From assembly GCA_964017185.1 (NCBI GenBank), contig OZ024874.1:48760856-48824855 (forward strand): 64,000 nucleotides of DNA, given 5' to 3'. The stretch is from Rugalucina vietnamica (lineage: Eukaryota > Mollusca > Bivalvia > Lucinida > Lucinidae). The notes beneath the pieces were generated by a model. It was not told the origin of the DNA, ran no database searches, and worked only from the letters and a program-made list of their open reading frames with translations. This document shows positions 23,301 through 34,089 of this stretch, piece by piece. The stretch's first letter is position 1. Each line of letters starts with the position of its first letter. Made by a program: the position numbers and the translations under genes.

Positions 23301-26164
23301 GAAGTCGTTGACAACGTAACGACTTCTGTCTGCTGTGAACAGTTGTCGTTGAAAACTCAACCTGTTCTGTCCATCATGTACTAAAAACCGTTGAACTTGT
23401 CTCATACCAGTTAAGAAAGCCACGACTAGTTGTTTTAAGATAGATTTTTGTATCAGGAACTTTAATTGTTATTAGATTGACTTACTTATGTATTTCATCT
23501 GTCGTGAACAGAAGTCCTTGACAACGTAACGACTTCTGTCTGCTGTGAACAGTTGTCATTGAAAACTCATCCGGTTCTGTCCATCATGTACTAAAGACCG
23601 TTGAAGACGTCTCATACCATTTCAGAAAGCCACGATTAGTTGTTTTAAGATAGATTTTTGTATCAGGAACTTAAATTGTTGTACGATTGACTGATTTATA
23701 TGATTTTATCTGTCGTGAACAGAAGTCGTTGACAACGTTACGACTTCTATCTGCTGTGAATAGTTGTCGTTGAAAACTCAACCGGTTCTGTCCATCATGT
23801 ACAAAAACATTTGAACTTGTCTCATAATAGTTCAAAAAGCCACGATTTGTTTGTTTTTAGATAGATTTGTGTATCAGGAACTTTAATTGTTAAAAAATTT
23901 TCTGACTAATGTGATTTCATCTTTCGTGAACAGAAGTCGTTGACAACGTAACGACTTCTGTCTGCTGTGAACAGTTGTCGTTAAAAACTCAACCGGTTCT
24001 GTCCATCATGTACTAAAAACCGTTGAACTTGTCTCATACCAGTTAAGAAAGCCACGACTAGTTGTTTTAAGATAGATTTTTGTATCAGGAACTTTAATTG
24101 TTATTAGATTGACTTACTTATGTATTTCATCTTTCGTGAACAGAAGTCGTTGACAACGTAACGACTTCTGTCTGCTGTGAACAGTTGTCGTTGAAAACTC
24201 AACCGGTTCTGTCCATCATGTACTAAAGACCGTTAAAGTTGTCTCATACTAGTTCAGAAAGCCACGATTAGTTGTTTTAAGATAGATTTTTAAGAATGTT
24301 CAGAGTAGCAAAACTATTTTACGTTTAGAGCCATCTTCTAAACATTTTTTTTTTTTTTTTTTTTTTTTTATTATTTTAGACCCCGTTTAGGCATGTGTCT
24401 TTGATTTAGACAACACTTGTGTAAAATTTTTGAAATCGCAGTATATTTGTCTGGCTATCGTCGCTAGTTAATAAAGGGTCACTGACGAGGGTTCAGTACC
24501 CGAAATTGCGCAATCTGGCCCAATTACCTCCCTTTGAACGTTTTACTGCTTCCAAAGGATCAAACTTTTATATTTTATTTACGATTACTGCAGCTGGCGT
24601 TGTGCCGTGTGGCGGCCCTAAAAAGTCTCCCCGTACATCATCCATAGTGCAGATTATATTATTTCTTTCGGTCCTTTGAGATCAGTAAGAATGTTCAGAG
24701 TAGCAAAACTATTTTACGTTTAGAGCCATCTTCTAAACGTTTTTTTTTTTATTTTAGACCCCGTTTAGGCATGTGTCTTTGATTTAGACAACACTTGTGT
24801 AAAATTTTTGAAATCGCAGTATATTTGTCTGGCTATCGTCGCTAGTTAATAAAGGGTCACTGACGAGGGTTCAGTACCCGAAATTGCGCAATCTGGCCCA
24901 ATTACCTCCCTTTGAACGTTTTACTGCTTCCAAAGGATCAAACTTTTATATTTTATTTGTATCAGAACTTAAATTGTTGTACGATTGACTGGTTTTTATG
25001 ATTCTATCTGTCGTGAACAGAAGTCGTTGACAATGTTACGACTTCTGTCTGCTGTGAATAGTTGTCGTTGAAAACTCAACCGGTTCTGTCCATCATGTAC
25101 AAAAACATTTGAACTTGTCTCATAATAGTTCAAAAAGCCACGATTTGTTGCTTTTAGATAGATTTGTGTATCAGGAACTTTAATTGTTAAAAGATTTTCT
25201 GACTTATGTGATTTCATCTTTCGTGAACAGAAGTCGTTGACAACGTAACGACTTCTGTCTGCTGTGAACAGTTGTCGTTGAAAACTCAACCGGTTCTGTC
25301 CATCATGAAAACAAAACTTTGAACATGTCTCATACTAGTCCAGAAATCCACGATTAGTTGTTTTTAGATAGATTTATGTATCAGGAACTTTAATTGTTAT
25401 TAGATTGACTTACTTATGTGATTTCATCTGTCGTGAACAGAAGTCGTTGACAACGTAACGACTTCTGTCTGCTGTGAACAGTTGTCGTTGAAAACTCAAC
25501 CGGTTCTGTCCATCATGTACAAAAACCTTTGAACTTGTCTCATACACGTTCAGAAAGCCATGATTAGTTGTTTTAAGATAGATTTGTGAATCAGGAACTT
25601 TAATTGATATTAGATTGACTGACTTATATGATTTCATCTTTCGTGAACTGAAGTCGTTGACAACGTAACGACTTCTGTCTGCTGTGAACAGTTGTCGTTG
25701 AAAACTCAACCGGTTCTGTCCATCATGTTCACAAATTTTTGAACATGTCTCATACTTGTTCAGAAAGCTACGATTTGTTGTTTTAGATAGATTTGTGTAT
25801 CAGGAACTTTAATTGTTATTAGATTGACTTACTTATGTGATTTCATCTGTCGTGAACAGAAGTCGTTGACAACGTAACGACTTCTGTCTGCTGTGAACAG
25901 TTGTCGTTGAAAACTCAACCGGTTCTGTCCATCATGTACAAAAACCTTTGAACTTGTCTCATACCAGTTTAGAAAGCAACGACTAGTTGTTTAAAGATAG
26001 ATTTTTGTATTAGGAACTTTAACTGTTATAAGATTGGCTGACTTATATGATTTCATATTTCGTGAACAGAAGTCGTTGTCAACGTAACGACTTCTGTCTG
26101 CTGTGAACAGTTGTCGTTGAAAACTCGACCGGTTCTGTCCATCATGAACACAAATCTTTGAACA
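20321..26164 (+). repeat. 210-bp tandem repeat array (B repeat), forward arm
   Basis: About 25 units. Each contains TCGTGAACAGAAGTCGTTGA, CAACGTAACGACTTCTGTCT, GCTGTGAACAGTTGTCGTTG, AAAACTCAACCGGTTCTGTC and CATCATGTACAAAAACCTTT, then a T/A-rich spacer ending in TTTCATCTG. Units start about 209-210 bp apart (for example 25435, 25645, 25854, 26064). Some units at 21360-21900 are rearranged composites. Each unit holds a 10-12 bp stem hairpin (AGAAGTCGTT / AACGACTTCT) and a second, weaker one. Confidence 0.92.
24292..24957 (+). mobile_element. Insertion with about 280-bp direct repeats inside the B array
   Basis: It interrupts a B unit between GATAGATTTTT and GTATCAG. Two near-identical copies of a 270-290 bp block (24292-24580 and 24688-24957) flank about 107 bp of unique sequence. 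The block starts TAAGAATGTTCAGAGTAGC and ends ACTTTTATATTTTATTT. Inside it TGTTCAGAG and AAAGGATCA give TG-CA limits, and an AATAAA lies at about 24470. This could be a TRIM-like miniature LTR element or a 1.7-copy tandem duplication. Copy 1 has a longer poly(T). Confidence 0.65.
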
Positions 26165-29100
26165 TGATGGACAGAACCGGTTGAGTTTTCAACGGCAACT
26201 GTTCACAGCAGACAGAAGTCGTGAACTAGTATGAGACAAGTTCAAAGGTTTTTGTAAATGATGGACAGAACCGGTTGAGTTTTCAACGGCAACTATTCAC
26301 AGCAGACAAAAGTCGAAACGTTGTCAACAACTTCTGTTCACGAAAGATGAAATCATATAAGTCAGTCAATCTAATATCAATTAAAGTTCCTGATACACAA
26401 ATCTATCTTAAGACAATTAATCGTGGCTTTCTGAACTAGTATGAGACAAGTTCAAAGGTTTGTGTACATGATGGACAGAACCGGTTGTTTTCAATGACAA
26501 CTGTTCACAGCAGACAGAAGTCGTTACGTTGTCGTGACTTCTGTTCACGACAGATGAAATCATATCAGCCAATCTAATAACAATTAAAGTTCCTAATACA
26601 AAAATCTATCTTTTAACAACTATTAGTGGCTTTTTAACTGGTATCCGACAAGTTCAAAGGTTTTTAGTACATGATGGACAGAACCGGTTGAGTTTTCAAC
26701 GACAACTGTTCACAGCAGACAAAAGTCGTTACGTTGTCAACGGGTTCTGTTCACGACAGATGAAATCATATAAATCCGTCAATCGTATAACAATTTAAGT
26801 TCCTGATACATAAATCTATCTTATAACAACTAATCGTGGCATTCGGAACTAGTATGAGACAAGTTCAAAGGTTTTTGTAAATGATGGACAGAACTGGTTG
26901 AGTTTTCAACGGCAACTATTCACAGCAGACAAAAGTCGAAACGTTGTCAACGACTTCTGTTCACGAAAGATGAAATTATATAAGTCAGTCAATCTAATAT
27001 CAATTAAAGTTCCCGATACACAAATCTATCTTAAAACAATTAATCGTGGCTTTCTGAACTAGTATGAGACAAGTTCAAAAGTTTGTGTACATGATGGACA
27101 GAACCGGTTGAGTTTTCAATGACAACTGTTCACAGCAGACAGAAGTCGTTACGTTGTCAACGACTTCTGTTCACGACAGATGAAATCACATAAGTAAGTC
27201 AATCTAATAACAATTAAAGTTCCTGATACACAAATCTATCTAAAAACAACAAATCGTGGCTTTCTGGACTAGTATGAGACAAATTCAACGGTTTGTGTAA
27301 ATGATGGACAGAACCGGTTGAGTTTTCAACGACAACTATTCACAACAGACAGAAGTCGTTACGTTGTCAACGACTTCTGTTCACGACAGATGAAATCATA
27401 TAAGTCAGCCAATCTAATAACAATTAAAGTTCCTGATATAAAAATCATATAAATCCGTCAATCGTATAACAATTTAAGTTCCTGATATATAAATCTATCT
27501 TATAACTAATCGTGCCTTTCGGATTTAGTAAGAGACAAGTTCAAAGGTTTTTGTTAATAATGGACAGAACCAGTTGAGTTTTCAACGACAACTGTTCGCA
27601 ACAGACAGAAGTCGTTACGTTGTCAACGACTTCTGTTCACGACAGATGAAATCATAGAAATCAGTCAAACTTATAGCGATGAAAATTCCTGATACACGAA
27701 TATATCTTAGACCAAGTAATTGTGTTCTTTCTGAACAAGCATGAGACAAATTTAAAGATTTTTGTACATGATGGACAGAACCGGTTGTGTTTTCAACGGC
27801 AACTATTCACAGCAGACAAAAGTAGAAACGTTGTCAACGACTTCTGTTCACGAAAGATGAAATCATATAAGTCAGTCAATCTAATATCAATTAAAGTTCC
27901 TTATACACAAATCTATCCTAAAACATCTAATCGTGGCTTTCTGATCTAGTATGACACAAGTTCAAAGGTTTGTGTACATGATGGACAGAACCGGTTGAGA
28001 TTTCAACGACAACTATTCACAGCAGACAGAAGTCGTTACGTTGTCAACGACTTCTGTTCACGACAGATAAACACACATAAGTCAGTCAATCTAATATCAA
28101 TTAAAGTTCCTTATACACAAATCTATCCTAAAACATCTAATCGTGGCTTTCTGAACTAGTATGAGATATGTTCAAAGATTTGTGTTCATGATGGACAGAA
28201 CCGGTTGAGATTTCAACGACAACTGTTCACAGCAGACAGAAGTCGTTAAGTTGTCAACGACTTCTGTTCACGACAGATGAAATCATATAAATCCGTCAAT
28301 CGTATAACAATTAAAGTTCCTGATACAAAAATCTTTCTTAAAACAACTAATCGTGGCTTTCGGAACTAGTATGAGACAAGTTCAAAGGTTTTTGCACATG
28401 ATGGACAGAACCGGTTGAGCTTTCAACGACAACTGTTCACAGCAGACAGAAGTCGTTACGTTGTCAACGACTTCTGTTCACGACAGATGAAATCATAGAA
28501 ATCAGTCAATCTTATAACGATGAAAATTCTTGATACACGAATATATCTTAAACCAAGTAATCGTGTTCTTTCTGAACAAGCATGAGACAAATTTAAACTT
28601 TTTGTACATGATGGACAGAACCAGTTGAGTTTTCAACGACAACTGTTCACAGCAGACAGAAGTCGTTACGTTGTCAACGACTTCTGTTCACGAAAGATGA
28701 AATCATATAAGTTAGTCAATCTAATATCAGTTAAAGTTCCTGATACACAAATCTATCTTAAAACAACTAATCGTGGCTTTCTGAACTAGTATGAGACAAG
28801 TTCAAAGGTTTTTGTACATGATGGACAGAACCGGTTGAGTTTTCAACGAGAAGTGTTCACATCAGACAGAAGTCGTTACGTTGTCAACGACTTCTGTTCA
28901 CGACAGATGAAATCATATAAATCCGTCAATCGTATAACAATTTAAGTTCCTGATACAAATATCTTTCTTAAAACAACTAATCGTGGCTTTCGGAACTAGT
29001 ATGAGACAAGTTCAAAGGTTTTTGCACATGATGGACAGAACCGGTTGAGCTTTCAACGACAACTGTTCATAGCAGACAGAAGTTGTTGTCAACGACTTCT

Positions 29101-29340
29101 GTTCACGGCAGATGAAATCATAGAAATCAGTCAATCTTATAATTATTAAAGTTCTAGATAAACGAATCTATCTTAAAACAAGTAATCGTGTTCTTTATGA
29201 ACTAATATGAGACAAAGTTAATGTTTTTTGTACATGATGGACAGAACCGGTAGAGTTTTCAACGATAACTGTTGACAGCAGACACAAGTCGTAAATTGTC
29301 AACGATACCAGTTTGTGAAAGATGAAATCCGTTAAACTTT
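26165..29340 (-). repeat. 210-bp tandem repeat array (B repeat), reverse arm
   Basis: From 26165 the B units are reverse complements (CATGATGGACAGAACCGGTT, TTCAACGACAACTGTTCACA, CAGACAGAAGTCGTTACGTT). About 15 units continue to about 29340, the last ones decayed and shortened. There is no spacer between the two orientations. Confidence 0.92.
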
Positions 29341-29790
29341 TACAATTTAAGTTCCTGATACACAAAGCTAATTTTCTTTTTATTTTATACAACACACGGG
29401 CATTTTCGAAATCACAAGGCAGGCGGTGAAAATGCAAAACCCAAAAATTGTTGAAAACACAAAAAATTTTGGTACCACATTGTTCCTCACTTTCTAACTA
29501 AGAAAATGAGAACCCACACTTTATGTTTTCGTTAATAAATTACGGAGTTATCGGCGATTGAGTTTCTGAAGTGAAACACATTTAATGACGTCAAGTAAAT
29601 GGAAACGTCAGAAGTAATCCAAACTCTACAGTGAAGATATAGGCTGATACTAGTCACTAGTAACTTTTGATATCAGTGAGATTTGATATCAGTGAAATTT
29701 CATATCAATGAAAATACCAATTTTATCAAGTTTTGATATACACTGGTTTTCACTGTAATGTATAAAATAAAAATCAGAATTACTAAAACA
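29341..29790. other. Spacer in the right arm, nothing recognised
   Basis: AT-rich sequence between the B and A arrays. Short near-repeats of TTTGATATCAGTGA lie at 29665-29705. It has no counterpart in the left arm. Confidence 0.5.
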
Positions 29791-31290
29791 TGAAATAAGG
29801 TTATAGTGACCTTTACGTACTTTTTGTTCAAAGGTTTGGTAACACTCATTCATAATCTGAAAGAAGTCTGAAAATTTACTGATATAAGACAAAATCACTT
29901 AACCATGAAATTAGGTCACAGGGACGTAAGACTAGTTTGTTGTCAAATGTCTGGTCATACTTACTCATATTATGAAAGATGTATGCCCATATACTAATTG
30001 AGTGATGTGATATAAGGCAAAATCACTGAATCATGAAATTAAGTCACAGTGACGTAGGATAACTTGTAGGTCAAAGGTCTGGTCATACGCCAACATATAG
30101 TGAAAGGAAAGAAGTATAGCTGCTCATTCGGCTTACGATGTTTTCATCGTATAAGTACCTGATAATATATTTAGTTTTTTCCCACCTCGGTTTTTGGAGT
30201 GGGAATTTTTTCTGATTGCGCCTTTTCCTGATCTATGCCTACTTGTACTCTATCATATACCAGTTGAGTGCCGAGATGAGATACAAGGCAAAATCACTGA
30301 ACCGTGAAAAAAGGTCACAGTGACCTATAAGTAATTTAGGGCCAAATGTCTGGTCATACTCACTCATAATCTGAATATCGACTGCTCTGACCTTTGTCAA
30401 ACATAGGGCCAGACTCGACCTGTAACCCAAAGCAATATGCTCATAGATCTTTTTGCCTTGATGTTATAAAATATACTAATTGAGTGTCAAAATATAAGGC
30501 AAAATCACTGAACCGTGAAATTAGGTCACAGTGACATATAAGTTTATTGGGGTCAAAGGTCAGGTCATACTCACTCATAATCTGAAAGAAGTATGAAAAT
30601 ATTCTAAATGAGTGTCAAGACATAAGGCAAAATCACTGAACCGTGAAATTAGGTCACAGTGACCTATAAGTATATTGGGGGTCAAAGCTCTGGTCATACT
30701 CACTCATAATCTGAAAGAAGTATAAAAATATACTAATTGAGTGTCAAGATATAAGGCAAAATCACTGAACCGTGAAATTAGGTCACTGTGACCTATAAGT
30801 TTATTGGGGTCAAAGGTAAGGTCATACTCACTCATAATCTGGAAGAAGTATAAAAATATACTAATTCAGTGTCAAGATATAAGGCAAAATCACTGAACCG
30901 TGGAATTAGGTCACAGTGACCTATAAGTATATTGGGGGTCAAAGCTCTGGTCATACTCACTCATAATCTGAAATAAGTATGAAAATATACTAATTGAGTG
31001 TCAAGATATAAGGCAAAATCACTGAACCGTGAAATTAGGTCACAGTGACCTATAAGTATATTGGGGGTTAAAGCTCTGGTCATACTCACTCATAATCTGA
31101 AAGAAGTATGAACATATACTAATTGAGTGTCAAGATATAAGGCAAAATCACTGAACCGTGAAATTAGGTCACAGTGACCTATACGTTTATTGGGGTCAAA
31201 GGTCAGGTCATACATACTCATAATCTGAAAGAAGTATGAAAATATACTAATTTAGTGTCAAGATATAAGGCAAAATCACTGCATCTTTCT
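29791..31290 (-). repeat. 128-bp tandem repeat array (A repeat), reverse arm
   Basis: About eleven reverse-complement A units: AGGCAAAATCACTGAACCGT, GAAATTAGGTCACAGTGACC, TATAAGTATATTGGGG. Perfect AGGTCA-N3-TGACCT sites start at 30312, 30651, 30780, 30908, 31037 and 31166. GGGTCA-A-AGGTCA direct repeats start at 30550 and 31193. The outer units are the most alike, the inner ones (29800-30100) the most decayed. Confidence 0.9.
30115..30250 (+). mobile_element. Retroelement 3' tail fragment in the right arm
   Basis: GCTGCTCATTCGGCTTACGA, CCCACCTCGGTTTTTGGAGT and GCGCCTTTTCCTGATC equal the last 135 bp of the RT retroelement. It splits an A-repeat unit, so it inserted after the array formed. Confidence 0.8.
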
Positions 31291-31309
31291 CAAGTTTCTG
31301 GATTTTTCA

Positions 31310-31521
31310 GAAATGGACAGTTATCGTTGACACTGCAGGTCATATCTACATGTACCACAGCAACGACTTCTGTCTACAATGGACAGAAACGGTTGAAAAA
31401 TCAACGATTACTGTCTAGTGGACAGAAGTCGTTGCGGCCGCAACGACTTTTGTTCATGGTGAACAGAAGTCGTTGATGGACACTTATCGTTGCTACAAGG
31501 CATATACAGGCCATATAGTCA
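31310..31521. repeat. Right inverted end of the giant element
   Basis: Reverse complement of 17300-17460. It contains the GCGGCCGC-centred palindrome at 31426-31449 and ends in GATGGACACTTATCGTTGCT, then ACAAGGCATATACAGGCC. Additional words of the 17-bp motif are present at 31360-31420. Confidence 0.85.
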
Positions 31522-32120
31522 ACGATCCTTTATGGGTTAAAAGCTTTTCACTAATCGGATGAGTGAGTATCAATAAACACATCGCCGGTTTAATGGTATA
31601 TTATATAGCGGGTTTAACCTTAAGGAATTCACTCCGAAAATAGTTTTAAGCGAATACCCCAAGAATTAAAATGCTCGATTCCTAATTTAAGTTAAGGTCA
31701 AAGTTTGTCCTAATACACATGTATATTTTATTCAATAAATATATTTAGGAAAGGCATGCGAAAAAACAGTTACATGTACATGTATTTATCAAACCTTATA
31801 AAACTGCACGACCACCGAAAAAATCATTACATGATAAAACCGATAATTTTGATTTAATTTTAAAATAACATTTCGTGCCGAAGTGACTGTCATACCATGT
31901 TTTAAATTAGTGTATTTATGCACTAAACATATAATTTGACCCCAAGCTAGCTCCTAATTAAAACATTGCCACTGTGAAAACTTCTGCATTATCTCCAATA
32001 CCACATTTAACCATTTTCTGGAATACTACACCTACGCACCATTACGAAAACTTGACCATGCAGTATATGGACATTTTTAAGTTGTACAATAGGAAAATTT
32101 TCATTAGGTTTTTTTTTATA
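31522..32120. other. No recognisable feature
   Basis: AT-rich sequence directly outside the giant element. No gene seen. Confidence 0.5.
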
Positions 32121-32121
32121 T

Positions 32122-32233
32122 ATTTTTCTTATTTTTGCACGAAACATAGATTGTGGGTACACGTTAGAACCGCCTCGGCAAGGCGGTTCAAGCGAGAACC
32201 CACAATCTATGTTTTGGAGCAAAAATAAGAAAA
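32122..32233. mobile_element. Compact fold-back hairpin element
   Basis: The left arm (32122-32157: TTTTTCTTATTTTTGC, ACATAGATTGTGGGT) is mirrored by the right arm (32198-32233: ACCCACAATCTATGT, GCAAAAATAAGAAAA). A second stem, GAACCGCCT/AGGCGGTTC (32167-32189), sits in the middle. The arms are near-perfect, so the insertion or inverted duplication is young. No coding. Confidence 0.65.
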
Positions 32234-32236
32234 TTA

Positions 32237-33747
32237 TGTTTACCCCTGTTAACCCCATTTTTACTACATGTATATAAAAGTGGGGTATGAGGGGGTATAC
32301 GTTTCACAGACATGCTTTCGTGATGCACCGCACTACGGGAATTTGATATGGTCTATATCCTGCGATATATGTAATCGAACCCGTTCAAATACAATACAAT
32401 GTCGTTTGTTTTTGTATGTTTTTGTAATACACATGTCTTTGTTTAAACGAATATATATGTTCATTTTTTTTTATTTTAGTCGATTCAGTTTGGGGACAAA
32501 ATAATTACTGTGTTTGAAAAAGAAAATCATTACTCTTATGGGATGGGTGATTTGATTTCAGGATTTTATTCATGATGCAGGTTACAAAAATAGAAACAGG
32601 AAGTTTGACATCTATAAACCGTATACCTTTAATCATTAACGTTCTGTGATGTCGAAATAGTTCTTTCGTATACAAAATGAGTAGACTGTATTGTTTCTAT
32701 TTAACTTGTGTTGTGATTGTTTGGATTAACATCAGATATACAGGTACCACTATATCTATCAAGCTACCATACGTTTTGTTCAATGTTTATACCGTAGGAC
32801 ATCCAATTAACTCAACATGTCTGATTATTTAAAGCATAAACATGGCCTATTCAAGGTTCTTTCAACTTACGATTTCGTGTTTCGTTCAGGGGTACCATAC
32901 GTTCATGTTTCATGGCTTACTCGTCTGAATATGAACGTTTTAAACTTTGCCTTTGGATTTTTAATTATCTGCCAAGATCAAATCATCGCTTTGTTCCATA
33001 TCGAGTTAATATAATCATTGTCAAAATCTGTAGTACACGTGTGCCTAATTCAAACATGAAAGCAAAACCGAATACGGCCTTATCTGGACGTACAGCCAAG
33101 GACCAAAAGTATTTCCACAACGTCAGAAATTCCATAGACTTGCGTGTATTTTCATGTTTACAAGAAAAATTATCCTGTTTCTCCTGGTTAACATATTTTC
33201 ATGATTTTGGTGTCATTTGAAAGGTAAATGGATAAAGCAATAAACAAGGTATTTTTAATTAATTTCATTCATGCGTTTCAAAGCTATCAATTTTCAAACA
33301 ACACGTTAGATTTATTTTGACAGTTTTTTGGGGCAACGTCACCATTGACGTCAATGGGGAAGTGGCTTTTTCAAAATTTCATAAAAATTCAAACTGTTGT
33401 ATATTGAAAACGCATTGTCAAAACTTCATCAAATAACCTTTGTCAATTGCGTTATTTATCTACCTTTTAAATGAAACCAAAATCAAACAAATACGTTGCC
33501 TAGAAGGCAGGGGATAGTTTTTCTTATAAACATGAAAATACATGTAAGTCTATTGAGTTTCCGACGTCCTTGACTGTATGTATACACGTTGCAAAATATT
33601 TAAAAATGAACACTAAGAAAACTATTAATTCTGGAACCATCATGATGACAATGACTCACATACTAAGTCAACTCCATAATTTGGATTCTGATTATGTTAT
33701 ATTGAAAAAGTTGTCAGAGGTCTGACAGTCAGAAAACTATTTTACAG
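32237..33747. other. Non-coding stretch upstream of the lectin exon
   Basis: Two overlapping open frames around 32817-33220 have no recognisable domain and no clear splice context. A perfect 16-bp palindrome, CCATTGACGTCAATGG, lies at 33342-33357; it contains TGACGTCA, a CRE-like core. Nothing else recognised. Confidence 0.5.
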
Positions 33748-34089
33748 CCATAGCTATATCGTCAGAGGGGACACCAGAAAGAACTACTGAATGTGTAGGT
33801 AATGATACTAACTTTCAACCATCATGTGGGGATGAAAAAGTCATTGCAGTTCTGAATATCCAACACGGTACTAAACAGACCAGTAGCTGTCCTGGTGATA
33901 CTTGTTGTGTATATGATGCTGGGGACTGTCTGTTAGATTACAGTGATACTGCTCTACACCAAGTTTGCTCCGGGAAGCGGATATGCCCGGAAAGTTACCC
34001 CGAAGGGGTAGTAGTTGCCAATAGATGTCCAGGATCGGGTTATCCTATTTCAAGTCATTACTTGACGATGGAGTACTATTGTATACCAG
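33748..34089 (+). CDS. SUEL-like (galactose-binding) lectin domain exon, phase 1-1
   Basis: Acceptor TTTTACAG ends at 33747; the donor GTAGGT starts at 34090. The 342-bp exon is open in phase 1. Cysteine-rich translation: TTECVGNDTNF, then PSCGDEKVIAVLNIQHGT, CPGDTCCVYDAGDC, HQVCSGKRICPES, NRCPGSG, and LTMEYYCIP at the end. A G-x-VIxVLxxxxGT start and a final Y-Y-C resemble rhamnose/galactose-binding SUEL lectins, which bind sugars extracellularly. The match is by layout, not a close recognition. It is probably the first of a run of exons to 41777; joined to the 34504 exon it yields GAG in frame. Confidence 0.75.

Larger units (their letters stand above)
17292..31521. mobile_element. Giant mirror-image (fold-back) structure with nested tandem arrays
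   Basis: The outer ends are inverted copies of each other (17300-17460 against 31340-31510), including a 24-bp palindrome centred on GCGGCCGC at 17359-17382 and 31426-31449. Moving inward from both sides come 128-bp repeats, a shared unique segment (18890-18978 against 30378-30462), and 210-bp repeats. The 210-bp repeats face one way up to about 26164 and the other way from 26165. The left arm is about 8.9 kb and the right arm 5.4 kb, differing in repeat number and later insertions. No transposase or other protein is evident. It may be a fold-back or TIR element whose arms expanded, a Helentron-type element with tandem cores (bivalve pearl-like elements have tandem cores), or a satellite locus that underwent inversion. 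Confidence 0.75.

Noticed and set aside
24340..24372. Poly(T) tract as a terminator or polyadenylation-related signal
   Set aside because: It differs in length between the two direct-repeat copies and behaves as a simple homopolymer.
20434..27949. 70-124 codon open frames in the 210-bp arrays, some spanning two units
   Set aside because: The period of 210 is a multiple of three, so frames can run on by chance. Most units carry stops and no protein-like motif is present.
20321..29340. CRISPR-like array
   Set aside because: Repeats are about 210 bp with no unique spacers, and the genome is eukaryotic.
32817..33220. Overlapping plus-strand frames of 65 and 102 codons as exons
   Set aside because: No domain, no phase-compatible splice borders, and different character from the neighbouring phase 1-1 exons.
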